A DNA stretch of 64,000 bases from Thalassospira sp. MCCC 1A01428 (GTDB lineage: Bacteria; Pseudomonadota; Alphaproteobacteria; Rhodospirillales; Thalassospiraceae): the NCBI RefSeq assembly GCF_002115825.1, contig NZ_JFJZ01000001.1, forward strand, positions 124,001-188,000, written 5' to 3'. This document shows positions 42,674 through 51,895 of the stretch, one piece after another. A program made the position numbers and the translations under genes. The notes beneath the pieces were generated by a model. The model did no database searches. It saw only the letters and a list, made by a program, of their open reading frames with translations, and was not told the DNA's origin. Every line of letters begins with the position of its first letter. The stretch's first letter is position 1.

Positions 42674-44539
42674 TTGGGGAAAAGACAGGTTTTGATCGAA
42701 GCACGTACATTGTTCATTTCGCGTTTAACCACGCGGATCAGGCGCAGCATTACCGTTTTGGCACTGGCTACTCTTTGTGTGGCAGGTCCAAAAGTGGTTC
42801 ATGCCGCACAGGAACAGGCTGCGCTTGGCAGTTCTGGCCTTGACGAGTCGACTGATTCCGACGCGGTTAAAATTCCCAGTGTCCTTTCAAGCCGGGATGC
42901 AGAACTTTATCGCCAGATTTTCAAGGTGCAAAAGGATGGCCGCTGGAAAGATGCGGACAACCTGATATCGCGCCTGTCTGACGATGTGCTGATGGGCCAT
43001 GTCATGGCCCAGCGCTATTTGCATCCGACGGCATATCGTTCGCGGTTTTCCGAACTGCGCGACTGGCTGGCGAAATATGCCGATCTTCCCGAAGCGGACC
43101 GTATTTATGATCTGGCGATGTCACGTCGCGGGTCCGCTGCCAAGCCCAAGCGCCCTGTCGGGTCGTATCTTAAGGGAGCTGGTTACGATTACGAAGATAT
43201 CCGCCCCTATTATCACAAATCGACCAAAAAATTGTCTGCCGCCCAGCGCAGCCGGGTTTCGGTTTTAAAGCGTCGTATTCATTCGCGCATTCGCTCGGGC
43301 TGGCCCACAGGCGCACTGGAAGTGCTTGATAGCGGCGAAGCCCGGAGTCTGTTTGATGCCTATGAGCAGGACCAGGCGCGCGCCTCGATTGCATCGGGTT
43401 ATTATTATTTTGGCAAGCCTGATCTTGCCTTGAAACATGCGGCGAAGGCGGCAAAACGGTCGGGCAAATATTTGCCCGAGGCCTTGTGGGTGGCTGGTTT
43501 GACGGCATGGCGCCTGAACAAGTTTGACGAAGCCCATCAGCAGTTTGACGATGTTTCAACCAACCAGTATGCGTCAAGCTGGACCAGGTCAGCCGGTGCT
43601 TTCTGGGCTGCACGTATTGATCTGGCTGAAGGCAAGTTTGACCGTGCTGATAAATTGTTGAACCGGGCGGCCAAATATCCGCGTTCGTTTTACGGGTTGT
43701 TGGCCCTGCGTGCCCTTGGCCGCGATGATGTTTTTGACTGGGACAGCCTGAGCCTGACGCAGGATCGCGCCAATAAATTGCGGCTTGACCCGCATGGGCG
43801 CCGCGCCCTGGCCATGTTGCAAATTGGCAAACGCCATGATGCTGAACGTGAAATGCGCAAAGCTGCTATTTCCAGCGACCCCAGCCTGCGCCGGGCGGTT
43901 TTGGCGCTGGCCGATACCGAATCCTTTGCTGCCCTGACCATGCGCCTTGGCAATTACATCGCACAAAAAACTGGCGAAGTGATTGTGAATGCCCTGTATC
44001 CGGTGCCGTCATGGGTGCCGGAAGGGGGCTATAACGTTGATCGTGCCCTGATTTATGCGTTGATGCGCCAGGAATCGGGCTTTAACGCCGAAGCACGTAG
44101 CCATGTTGGCGCACGTGGTTTGATGCAGTTAATGCCCGCAACGGCCAGTTATATTGGCAATACCCGTTATCGCGGGGCCAAACGCAAAGAACTGTATGAA
44201 CCGGAAGTCAATATTGGCCTGGGTCAGAAATATGTAGGGCATTTGCTGGATCAGAACGGTGTTGATAACGGCTTTTTACAGCTGATGGCGGCTTATAATG
44301 GCGGTATCGGTAATTTGGGCCGCTGGCAAAAGGCACTGAAAGACAACGAAGACCCGCTATACTTTATCGAAAGCATTCCGTCGCGTGAAACCCGCCTGTT
44401 CATTGAGCGGGTGATGGCAAATCTGTGGATGTACCGGTCTCGTTTAGGGCAGGATCGCCCGTCACTGGATCGTCTGGCCGCAGGTAAATGGCCTGTTTAT
44501 CAATCGCAGGATGCCGACGGGCTGGCGGCTGTTCAGTAG
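42674..44539 (+). CDS. slt: Soluble lytic murein transglycosylase (Slt70-like)
   Basis: About 621 aa. Residues 1-45 form a basic n-region and hydrophobic signal sequence ending VVHAA. A helical superhelix (U/L-domain-like, about 80-440) follows, and then the SLT catalytic domain: the catalytic glutamate is in LMRQESGFNAEARS, followed by GARGLMQLMPATA and AAYNGGIGNLGRW (about 540-552). It cuts the glycan strand of peptidoglycan, forming 1,6-anhydro ends. The frame has no early ATG; TTG at 42674 or at 42692 is used, so the first residues are uncertain. Terminated at 44631. Confidence 0.92.
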   Translation: MGKRQVLIEARTLFISRLTTRIRRSITVLALATLCVAGPKVVHAAQEQAALGSSGLDESTDSDAVKIPSVLSSRDAELYRQIFKVQKDGRWKDADNLISRLSDDVLMGHVMAQRYLHPTAYRSRFSELRDWLAKYADLPEADRIYDLAMSRRGSAAKPKRPVGSYLKGAGYDYEDIRPYYHKSTKKLSAAQRSRVSVLKRRIHSRIRSGWPTGALEVLDSGEARSLFDAYEQDQARASIASGYYYFGKPDLALKHAAKAAKRSGKYLPEALWVAGLTAWRLNKFDEAHQQFDDVSTNQYASSWTRSAGAFWAARIDLAEGKFDRADKLLNRAAKYPRSFYGLLALRALGRDDVFDWDSLSLTQDRANKLRLDPHGRRALAMLQIGKRHDAEREMRKAAISSDPSLRRAVLALADTESFAALTMRLGNYIAQKTGEVIVNALYPVPSWVPEGGYNVDRALIYALMRQESGFNAEARSHVGARGLMQLMPATASYIGNTRYRGAKRKELYEPEVNIGLGQKYVGHLLDQNGVDNGFLQLMAAYNGGIGNLGRWQKALKDNEDPLYFIESIPSRETRLFIERVMANLWMYRSRLGQDRPSLDRLAAGKWPVYQSQDADGLAAVQ

Positions 44540-44630
44540 CAGGTCTGCTTACATGACTGTCGCGAGTTTATAGGGGCGTGGCAAATGTTGGTTGGCCCGG
44601 CGACAGGACATTTAAAAATATCGATCCCTT

Positions 44631-44677
44631 AAAACCGTCATTGGCGATAAACTGCCCGATGACGGTTTTGATCTTTT
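44631..44677 (+). terminator. Terminator after lytic transglycosylase
   Basis: AAAACCGTCAT (44631-44641) pairs with ATGACGGTTTT (44659-44669) across a 17-nt loop, followed by GATCTTTTT to 44677. It is 92 bases after the stop codon. Confidence 0.72.
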
Positions 44678-44753
44678 TGCGCCATATGTTGGATACCGGG
44701 CGCAAGATAGTCGTGAACCGGATCAAACCCTAACGCCTGTCAGGTTCGTTTAA

Positions 44754-45221
44754 TTGAAGCCAGCGCATCCCGATAAAAACCCTGCCTCAAAGCCATCGCC
44801 ACCGTCTAAACCCGCGGCGTCACCGTTGGCAGAGGGAACGATCCTTGATCGTATTTCCATGCCCCCCATGAGCGGCGAGGAAGCCCTGCGCCGGTTTGAC
44901 GGGCATATGCAAACGGAAAAAGTACGCCAGAACGAAGCCAAACGGAGTGCGTCAGCAGACGTCGATGGCGGGGGGGATTCCGGGGGGAATGGCGAAAGTG
45001 ACGTTGCAACAGGGGCGCGTGCCAATGGTCCATCTACAGGGCCCAGGCCGTCATCGCAACAAACGTCAGGGCATGCTGCGAATGATCAAAACCGTGCCGA
45101 TCTGGCCGAGCTGGCAAGATTGCCACTGCTTTTGCGGGTTGTTTCGGTCATTGGGACGCTTGGCCTGATGGTCGGGATTGTTCTGTTGGCATTGTTCATC
45201 GTGAACTGGCTAAATGCCTAA
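44754..45221 (+). CDS. Hypothetical single-pass membrane protein
   Basis: A 155-aa frame from TTG 44754 (CAGG 9 bases upstream). Its first 115 residues are low-complexity and disordered, rich in Pro, Ser, Gly and Ala. One recognisable island, MSGEEALRRFDGHMQTEKVR (about residues 39-58), looks helical. The C-terminus is a transmembrane helix (about 129-152, VVSVIGTLGLMVGIVLLAL). This is a tail-anchored layout. I do not recognise a family. It is convergent with ccmI, and the TTG start makes the N-terminus uncertain. Confidence 0.6.
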   Translation: MKPAHPDKNPASKPSPPSKPAASPLAEGTILDRISMPPMSGEEALRRFDGHMQTEKVRQNEAKRSASADVDGGGDSGGNGESDVATGARANGPSTGPRPSSQQTSGHAANDQNRADLAELARLPLLLRVVSVIGTLGLMVGIVLLALFIVNWLNA

Positions 45222-45262
45222 AGCGCTTTTCCTTTAATATGACCCGTTTGGGCGTGTTGCGT

Positions 45263-46297
45263 CTAATTGTCGTTGCTGGCAGCGCTGTTCTTGGCGTTTT
45301 CACTGGCTTCAAGCTGTGCTTCCAGTGATGCAATTTCGGCGGCGGTAGATGCGCTTAGCGGGGCGTCCGCGGGCAGATCGTGGATCAGGTCGCGCAGGAC
45401 ATGCAGCGATTGCGTTAAATGCCCCTGTTGTTCCAGCATGATGCCGTAATAATAACGGCTAAGCCGGTGATTGGGCATTTGGCCTAGCGCATGAAGGACC
45501 AGATTGCGCGATATTTCGTCGATCTGGCCGCCCTGGGCGGTGATGCGGGTATCGGCATATTCAATTGCCAGCAACGGATTTTGCCCTGACAGCGCATAGG
45601 CCCGGCGATAGGCCGCAACCGCGCGTTCGATGTCACCTAATCGTAAGGACCCACGGGCCAAAACCAGCCACCCTTGCAAATTGCGCGGGTTGGATTCCAG
45701 CGAAATCACAATTTGCCCTAACAGGCGGCGGATTTGTTTGTCGGTTTGGGCCGCCGGGTCGTCCGGGTCGGCGGATGCCGCTGCTGCGGCGGCGATATTG
45801 CGTTCACTGGCCCGCTCCGCATAGGGACGGGCGGGCATATCGGGGTGTCCCTGCCACATATAAATGCCAAAGGCCGCAACCACCGGAATTGCCGCCATGA
45901 CAGCCGATATCATGATTTTTTGGGCATTTTGGCCGCTGTTCGGAACCGCTGGCGTTAATGCCTGTGGTGATGACGTTGACGACGACAAGGGTGGGGGTGA
46001 GGCTTCACCCATAGCCACGGTGTCGGTGTGCGAAATGACGGTGCCATCACTGTGACGCGTTTGCGCACTGCGATATTCGATATAGTCAAAATCATCATCA
46101 AGGTCGTCTTCGTCATCATCATCGACGACATCGCCAATCTGGTATTTGGGTTTGGCGATGGCTTCCGGGGTAGGGGCCCTGTGCGATTGCCCGGCGGGCA
46201 AGGACGCTGTGTCGCCCTGTTGCCCACGCCAAAAGGCCGTGAAAAACACGGTTACAAAGGACAGGAAGGAAAGCCCGGCAATGCTCCACCAGATCAT
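45263..46297 (-). CDS. ccmI: Cytochrome c maturation protein CcmI
   Basis: A 344-aa protein with an N-terminal transmembrane helix (WWSIAGLSFLSFVTVFFTAF, residues 3-22), an acidic cytoplasmic loop including the run DDDDEDDLDDDFDY (about 59-72), and a second helix near 132-150 (ISAVMAAIPVVAAFGIYMW). The C-terminal part has TPR helices: NPRNLQGWLVLARGSLRLGD (about 200-219) and a matching set after it. CcmI recruits apocytochrome c for heme attachment by CcmF/H. Last gene of the ccm operon. Confidence 0.9.
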   Translation of the reverse strand: MIWWSIAGLSFLSFVTVFFTAFWRGQQGDTASLPAGQSHRAPTPEAIAKPKYQIGDVVDDDDEDDLDDDFDYIEYRSAQTRHSDGTVISHTDTVAMGEASPPPLSSSTSSPQALTPAVPNSGQNAQKIMISAVMAAIPVVAAFGIYMWQGHPDMPARPYAERASERNIAAAAAASADPDDPAAQTDKQIRRLLGQIVISLESNPRNLQGWLVLARGSLRLGDIERAVAAYRRAYALSGQNPLLAIEYADTRITAQGGQIDEISRNLVLHALGQMPNHRLSRYYYGIMLEQQGHLTQSLHVLRDLIHDLPADAPLSASTAAEIASLEAQLEASENAKNSAASNDN

Positions 46298-46360
46298 GGT
46301 GTGACCTTGTTATATTTGGCCAGGCGGGCCGGGCTGTCTTTTATGCCGGTCATTAGTGGC

Positions 46361-46864
46361 TTATTCCCCCGAAGGACTTAGAATTTCGTCAAGGCGTTTG
46401 CGTTCCTGATCGGTCAGGTTTGCAGGTGTTGTGCGGCCATCGCGTTTTTTGCGGCGGTAAAAACCGACAACAGCAAGGGCGGCCAGAATAAGCAAAATAA
46501 ACGGGCTGGCCCACAGAATATAGGTATCGGGTTTAAGTGGCGGGTTTAGCAACACATAGTCGCCATAGCGCGCGACGATATAATCAATGGCTTGCTGGTT
46601 GCTGTCACCCGCCAGAAGGCGTTCGCGCACCAATACCCGTAAATCATGGGCCAGGTCGGCATCGGAATCGTCAATCGACTGGTTTTGGCACACCAGACAG
46701 CGCAATTCCTCGCTGATCGTGCGCGCACGCTGTTCCAGCACCGGGTCCGACAGCATTTCATCGGGGTTTACCGCAAAGGCCGGGCGGGCATAAAAGGACA
46801 GGGTCACCACAACTGCCAGCATGGCCAGCCAGATCGACCTGTTTGGGCGAAAGAGGCGCATCAT
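46361..46864 (-). CDS. ccmH: Cytochrome c maturation thiol-oxidoreductase CcmH (CcmL type)
   Basis: A 167-aa protein with signal peptide, then the redox motif RCLVCQNQSIDDSDADLAHD (about residues 53-72), where the LVCQN box (CxxC) reduces the apocytochrome cysteines. A C-terminal membrane anchor is about residues 117-137 (ILWASPFILLILAALAVVGF). Overlaps the ccmG stop, in the operon between ccmG and ccmI. Confidence 0.94.
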   Translation of the reverse strand: MMRLFRPNRSIWLAMLAVVVTLSFYARPAFAVNPDEMLSDPVLEQRARTISEELRCLVCQNQSIDDSDADLAHDLRVLVRERLLAGDSNQQAIDYIVARYGDYVLLNPPLKPDTYILWASPFILLILAALAVVGFYRRKKRDGRTTPANLTDQERKRLDEILSPSGE

Positions 46865-47400
46865 CCTTTTTTCAACTCCCTGATTTTGGGCAGAAGCACT
46901 TTTTCCAGTGTTTCGGCATCAATAGGACCAACCTGTTTATAGGCAATTTTGCCATCGCCATCGATGATGAAGGTTTCAGGAACGCCGTAAACCCCAAAAT
47001 CAATGCCGGTACGCCCGGAAATATCCATACCGACAGCGGTATAGGGATCACCCAGTTCATCAAGCCAGTTTACACCGTCTTGGGGGTCTTTTTCCTTGTA
47101 ATTAAGGCCATAGACCGGAACGCCGGCTTCGGCTGCAAGGCGTTTGATCATGGGGTGTTCGGCCCGGCACGGCACGCACCAGGATGCAAACACATTCACC
47201 ACCGAAACATGGCCCTGCGTGAGATCGGCACGTGAAATGCCCTTGTCACGGCCCGGAAGGGGCGGCAGGGAAAATTCGGGGGCGGGCTTGCCGATCAGGG
47301 CGGAAGGAATGACGGACTGGTCCTTGCCGATATTGGTCAGAAATATCCCGGCCAATGCTGCAAACAACACCAGCGGTATGACAGCGATCCAGAACCTCAT
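46861..47400 (-). CDS. ccmG: Thioredoxin-like CcmG/DsbE, cytochrome c maturation
   Basis: A 179-aa membrane-tethered thioredoxin. N-terminal helix residues 3-24, then GKPAPEFSLPPLPG (about 37-50) and the active site FASWCVPCRAEHP (about 71-83). The cis-proline and C-terminal YGVPETFIIDGDGKIAYKQV (about 132-151) are typical of CcmG. It keeps apocytochrome c and CcmH cysteines reduced in the periplasm. Overlaps ccmF and ccmH by four bases on each side. Confidence 0.95.
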   Translation of the reverse strand: MRFWIAVIPLVLFAALAGIFLTNIGKDQSVIPSALIGKPAPEFSLPPLPGRDKGISRADLTQGHVSVVNVFASWCVPCRAEHPMIKRLAAEAGVPVYGLNYKEKDPQDGVNWLDELGDPYTAVGMDISGRTGIDFGVYGVPETFIIDGDGKIAYKQVGPIDAETLEKVLLPKIRELKKG

Positions 47401-49490
47401 GGGGCGGGTACTCCGTTCTTCTTAAAAAGCAGGATCATGCGGGTAAGCATATTGATGACCCCGCCTAACAGGATAAGCAGCATGCCCGCCCAGACCCACG
47501 GCATCATGGGTAAAAAGCGGACATCGACAATGCGGCCGCTATCTTCGGCACGATCCCCGATCGACACATGCAAATCGCCATCGCGGCCATGCCAGATCGC
47601 CGATTCCTTGGTTTCAACACCGCGGATCGGATAATAGCGGACTTCAGGGTAAAGCTCGCTAACCGGCTGTGCATTGCGATAAACAATGAATTTGGCTTTG
47701 CGGGTGGCAAAATTTTCGCCTGGCAGCAACGAAACGCCTTCATATTGCAAATTATACGGGCCGATTTCGATGCTTTGCCCGGTGCGGGCGGATAAAACAG
47801 CCTGTTCTTCCCACAGACTGCTGGCAGAACCCCCGGCAATTAGCAGCGCCATGCCAATATGGGCCAGTGACATGCCCAGATAACGCGGCCCCAGCATTTT
47901 AACATTGCGGTATTTGCTTTCGCCGTGGTCGCGGTGACGCCACAGTTTTTCCCATAAATCACCCAGGGCTGCGGTTACCACCCATGCGGCCAGACCAATG
48001 CCCAGCAAAGGCAAAGGCGGCGCATCAATATGGCGCATCCAGACAAACAGGGTAACGATAATGGATAAAATCAGCGCCAGTTTCATGCGCCGCCCAACCG
48101 ATGCCGCCCCGTCAACCCGCCAGCGCAGCGTCGGCGACAGGCCCATCAACAGCAGCATGGCAAGGGTAACCGGCATCAGGGCCTGAACAAAAAACGGCGG
48201 GCCAACGGTAATGATGGTACCGCCCAGCCAGCGCAAAAACAGCGGATAAACGGTGCCAATCATGACAATGGCAGCGGCAACGGCCAGCAGCACGCTGTTG
48301 ATGAACATCGCACTTTCGCGCGACACCAGGGTGAAATCGGCATTTTCGCGCAAATAACCGGCAGCACGCGAAAACAGGTAATAGGCCCCGGCAAAAAGCA
48401 GACAAAAGCCGATCAGTAAAACCGCATTATCGCCACTGGCGCGAAGTGAGGCCGGAAGCGGGCCAAGCAGGTCGGAGCGGGCGAGAAAAGTACCAAACCA
48501 GCCCGCACCAAAGGCCGACAGGGCCAACAGGGCGGTCCAGGGTTTTAAGGCTTCGGTTTTTTCCAGCACGGCCAGGCAATGTAAAAACGCAGTTGCCAGC
48601 AACCACGGCAACAGCACGGCATTTTCCGATGCATCCCAGTACCACCAGTTGCCCCAGCTTTGTTCAGCATAGGCGCGATAGGCGCTGATCATCATGGCTG
48701 CACCCAGCAACGTCCAGGACAATAATGCCCACGGGCGCAGCATTTCGGCCCAGGACCGGTGCAGGCGGGCACGCGGCAGGGCCGCAATGGTGGCGGCAAA
48801 AATAATGGATAATCCGGCCAGCCCTGCATGCAGGATCGGCGAATAAAAGATATCAAGGATATCCTGGGATTGCGGGTCAAACCCCTGGCCGTCAAGGGGC
48901 GGGTTTGCCATGCGGGCAAACGGGTCGCCATCAAACAGGACGCTGGCCGCCAGCAGGGCAATGATCAGGCCCATAATGCCGATAATGGCGTGCGGATTTT
49001 CCGATTTTTTAAAGACGGCGTTTTGCAGCAAAAACAAAATGGTCGCAAGCGATGTGAGCGTAATCCACAGCAAGGTCGCCCCGCGATCCGGGCTGATAGA
49101 GGCAGCTATACGATACAAAACCGGGGTGGAGGAATGGCTGTAATGGGTGACCAGCGGCAGGGTAAAATCGCTAATGATAAAGCTGTATATCAGGCTTCCC
49201 TGTGCGCCGATTGCCAACAGGCAAATCAATATCGGCAAAGGCCAGATCGGTATCCCCGACAGGGAGGATGCCGGTGACGTGGCCGGGGCAGGGCCGGTGG
49301 GCAACGGACTAAACAGAAACGCCGAAATTGTTTGCCACGGGCCGGTTTTTGCGGCGATTGCACTGCCAGCCCCCGTCACATGCAGCGACGGGCGGCGCAT
49401 AAGCGCACCAAGCGGCGAAAAGATAACAGCCTGGCAGCAGCCCAGCATCAACAAAAGAATAAGGGCGAAATGTCCGGTTTCTGCGATCAT
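47397..49490 (-). CDS. ccmF: Heme lyase subunit CcmF
   Basis: A 697-aa, multi-helix membrane protein, slightly longer than the usual 630-660. The heme-handling WWD domain is present as WGNWWYWDASENAVLLPWLL (about residues 278-297). Flanking histidines include those in PLVTHYSHSSTPVLYRIAAS (about 134-153). The C-terminal soluble domain (about 540-665) has YNLQYEGVSLLPGENF. With CcmH and CcmI it joins heme to apocytochrome c. Confidence 0.96.
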   Translation of the reverse strand: MIAETGHFALILLLMLGCCQAVIFSPLGALMRRPSLHVTGAGSAIAAKTGPWQTISAFLFSPLPTGPAPATSPASSLSGIPIWPLPILICLLAIGAQGSLIYSFIISDFTLPLVTHYSHSSTPVLYRIAASISPDRGATLLWITLTSLATILFLLQNAVFKKSENPHAIIGIMGLIIALLAASVLFDGDPFARMANPPLDGQGFDPQSQDILDIFYSPILHAGLAGLSIIFAATIAALPRARLHRSWAEMLRPWALLSWTLLGAAMMISAYRAYAEQSWGNWWYWDASENAVLLPWLLATAFLHCLAVLEKTEALKPWTALLALSAFGAGWFGTFLARSDLLGPLPASLRASGDNAVLLIGFCLLFAGAYYLFSRAAGYLRENADFTLVSRESAMFINSVLLAVAAAIVMIGTVYPLFLRWLGGTIITVGPPFFVQALMPVTLAMLLLMGLSPTLRWRVDGAASVGRRMKLALILSIIVTLFVWMRHIDAPPLPLLGIGLAAWVVTAALGDLWEKLWRHRDHGESKYRNVKMLGPRYLGMSLAHIGMALLIAGGSASSLWEEQAVLSARTGQSIEIGPYNLQYEGVSLLPGENFATRKAKFIVYRNAQPVSELYPEVRYYPIRGVETKESAIWHGRDGDLHVSIGDRAEDSGRIVDVRFLPMMPWVWAGMLLILLGGVINMLTRMILLFKKNGVPAP

Positions 49491-49597
49491 GCCGTGCGGT
49501 GCTTTATCCTGTCATACGAAAAACAGGGTTCCCCCTGCCATCTTGCGATGGTCGGTGATGCTAAACGAAAGTGCGTCAAACTGAAATCGTCCCAACA

Positions 49598-49618
49598 AGA
49601 AATATCCCTGATATTTCT
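49598..49618. promoter_or_regulatory. Perfect palindrome between ccmE and ccmF
   Basis: AGAAATATC-CCT-GATATTTCT is a 9-3-9 perfect palindrome in the 147-bp gap between ccmE (ends 49638) and ccmF (starts 49490). It is the only gap of that size after ccmD in the operon, and may be an operator for an internal promoter or an RNA hairpin for the upstream message. Confidence 0.45.
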
Positions 49619-49637
49619 GATGGTTCAAAAATATGGC

Positions 49638-50126
49638 TTAATTACGCATATTTTTGGCATTTTGTTTTTCGATTTCTTCCCAGTGACCACTTTTTTTCAA
49701 GGCATCGGCCACTTCGCGGGGCATGTAATTTTCGTCATGTTTGGCCAGCACTTCCTGGGCAACGAACTGCCCCTTTGGGTTCATGTGGCCTTCGGCAACA
49801 ACACCTTGCCCTTCGCGAAACAGGTCAGGCAGGATACCGGTATAGGAAACCTGCACGTCATGTTGCATGTCGGTGACGGTAAAGGTCACCGTGCTGCCAT
49901 TTTCAAGTTTTTGCAGCGACCCTTCCTCGACCAGGCCGCCAATGCGCAGGCGACGGTCCGGGTCCATTGGCGATTGCTCGGCAAGCTCGGTCGGGCTGAA
50001 GAAAAACACGACAGAATCGCGAAACGCCGTCAGGCCAAGGGCGGCAGCACCGCCAGCAGCCAGCAAGGCCGCGCCGATCAGATACAGGCGTTGGCGTTTG
50101 CGTGATTTGGCACGGGACAGGGACAT
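49638..50126 (-). CDS. ccmE: Heme chaperone CcmE
   Basis: A 162-aa protein with N-terminal anchor (about residues 14-34) and periplasmic OB-fold. The heme-binding histidine is His130 in LAKHDENYMP, with the tyrosine four residues later. VVAEGHMNPKGQFVAQEVL (about 109-127) is conserved. It takes heme from CcmC and hands it to CcmF. GAGGT lies 9 bases before ATG. Confidence 0.96.
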   Translation of the reverse strand: MSLSRAKSRKRQRLYLIGAALLAAGGAAALGLTAFRDSVVFFFSPTELAEQSPMDPDRRLRIGGLVEEGSLQKLENGSTVTFTVTDMQHDVQVSYTGILPDLFREGQGVVAEGHMNPKGQFVAQEVLAKHDENYMPREVADALKKSGHWEEIEKQNAKNMRN

Positions 50127-50141
50127 TTTAATGACCTCGGC

Positions 50142-50339
50142 TTAAGGCTGGCGGACGGGCGCTTTTTTGCGTCGGGGCCGCCGGGATTTTAACAGGGTTT
50201 CAAGATGGGCCAGGTCGCGGCGGCTTTTTTTCAGCCCGCGCAGGCTGACCATTAATAAAACCAGCAAGGCAATGGTGGTCAGGCCGTAACTTGACCAGAC
50301 ATAACCGGCATAACCGCCCATTTCAAAAAAATCGGTCAT
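50142..50339 (-). CDS. ccmD: Heme exporter protein CcmD
   Basis: A 65-aa single-helix protein: MTDFFEMGGYAGYVWSSYGL at the start is the CcmD signature, helix about residues 14-36, then a basic tail (RRPRRKKAPVRQ). It stabilises CcmC-CcmE and is needed to release holo-CcmE. Overlaps ccmC by 4 bases. Confidence 0.94.
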   Translation of the reverse strand: MTDFFEMGGYAGYVWSSYGLTTIALLVLLMVSLRGLKKSRRDLAHLETLLKSRRPRRKKAPVRQP

Positions 50340-51112
50340 TCGCCTGCTCCTGCCTGTTCGGGGTTATAGACCGGTTGGACGCTGCCCGGGGCATCTTCGC
50401 CAATGCCGCTTAGTTGCAGGGCACGGATGCGGCGTTCGTTAAGTTCAAGGCGAATGCGCAAAATCAGCACGATCACGTAATAGCCGGTAAAGCCGATGGC
50501 GATCAGAAACAGCGGCCATAACATGCTGGGGTCGATGCTGGGGCCGCCCATGCGGGCCACCGATGCCGGTTGATGCAGGGTGTTCCACCAGTCGACCGAA
50601 AATTTGACGATCGGCACATTGATCACACCGACAAGTGCCAGTGCGGACCCGGCCTTTGACCCGCGTTCGGGGTCATCAAAGGCATTTACCAGCGCCATAT
50701 AGCCCAGATACAGAAACAGCAAAATCAGCATCGAGGTCAGGCGCGCATCCCATACCCACCAGGTGCCCCACATCGGTTCGCCCCACAATGACCCGGTGAT
50801 CAGGCACAGGGCGGTAAAGGTGGCGCCAATCGGGGCGGTTGCGCGTGCCGCAATATCGGCCAGCGGATGTTTCCAGATCAGGCTCATGGCGCCACAAATG
50901 GCCATGCCGACATAACAAAACAGGCCCATCCATGCGGCAGGCACATGGATATACATGATGCGTACGGTATCGCCCTGCTGGTAATCGGCAGGGGATGCCA
51001 CCAGCGCCAGATACAGCCCGACAGCCAGGGTCAACACCGTAATGCCGACGGCCCAGGGCATGACGGCGCTGGCCAGTCTTAGAAACACACTTGGTTTGGC
51101 GAAACGATGCAT
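50336..51112 (-). CDS. ccmC: Heme exporter CcmC
   Basis: A 258-aa six-helix protein of the heme-handling family. The WWD motif is WGTWWVWDARLTSMLILLFL (about residues 119-138), with histidines in YIHVPAAWMG (about 54-63) and TLHQPASVARM (about 180-190). It loads heme onto CcmE His130. AAGGAAAA directly precedes ATG. Confidence 0.96.
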   Translation of the reverse strand: MHRFAKPSVFLRLASAVMPWAVGITVLTLAVGLYLALVASPADYQQGDTVRIMYIHVPAAWMGLFCYVGMAICGAMSLIWKHPLADIAARATAPIGATFTALCLITGSLWGEPMWGTWWVWDARLTSMLILLFLYLGYMALVNAFDDPERGSKAGSALALVGVINVPIVKFSVDWWNTLHQPASVARMGGPSIDPSMLWPLFLIAIGFTGYYVIVLILRIRLELNERRIRALQLSGIGEDAPGSVQPVYNPEQAGAGE

Positions 51113-51229
51113 TTTTCCTTGTCCATTCGCATCACGGGCGGAAAACGCTTCCGCTACCGGTTTGGTCTATCTCTCGGTCGTTTGGCAGCCCCTGTTCCGA
51201 TACGGAAAACGGGCCACAATTGTTGGCGT

Positions 51230-51895
51230 TTATTCGACTGCCAACCGCAGCGCACGGGCGGCTGCCAGCGGGGCAAGGGCCAAGGTCAAAAGCAAAATGG
51301 CCCCCATAATTTGTATATGTTCGCCGGCGGGTAAGCCTAAAAGGGCGGCTTCCACAGCGCCGGCACCAAAAATAAGCACCGGAATATAAAGCGGCAAGAC
51401 CAGCAGCGATACCAGAACCCCGCCGCGTCGCGCACCCAGAATAAGGGCGGCGCCAATGGCCCCGATCAGGCTTAGCGCCGGGGTGCCGACCAGCATGGCC
51501 AGCATCAGGGTCCCAAAACCGGCACTGTTCATATTCAGCATTACCGCCATTAACGGCGCGGCAATGATCAGCGGCAGACCCGTTGTCAGCCAGTGTGCCA
51601 AAACCTTGCCCAGAACAACCAGTTCCAGCGGGACAGGCGACAGCGACAAAAGCTCCAGCGTGCCGTCTTCAAAATCGGTCTGGAAAACCCGTTCCAGTGA
51701 CAGCATAGCTGCAAGCAGGGCCGAAACCCAGATAACCCCCGAAGCAATGCGCGCCAGAATGTTGGCTTCCGGTCCCACACCAAAGGGAAATAGCGTGGTG
51801 GTAACGATGAAGAAAGCTACCACCATGATCGAGTCTGCGCCTTGACGAAGCGCAAGGCGCAGGTCGCGCGCCAGAATGGCAATTAATATTTTCAT
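51230..51895 (-). CDS. ccmB: Heme exporter ABC permease CcmB
   Basis: A 221-aa, six-helix ABC permease. It opens MKILIAILARDLRLALRQGA and has SLERVFQTDFEDGTLELLSL (about residues 66-85), a CcmB family motif. It works with CcmA in the step that releases heme-loaded CcmE. Four-base overlap with ccmA; 117 bases separate it from ccmC. Confidence 0.95.
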   Translation of the reverse strand: MKILIAILARDLRLALRQGADSIMVVAFFIVTTTLFPFGVGPEANILARIASGVIWVSALLAAMLSLERVFQTDFEDGTLELLSLSPVPLELVVLGKVLAHWLTTGLPLIIAAPLMAVMLNMNSAGFGTLMLAMLVGTPALSLIGAIGAALILGARRGGVLVSLLVLPLYIPVLIFGAGAVEAALLGLPAGEHIQIMGAILLLTLALAPLAAARALRLAVE

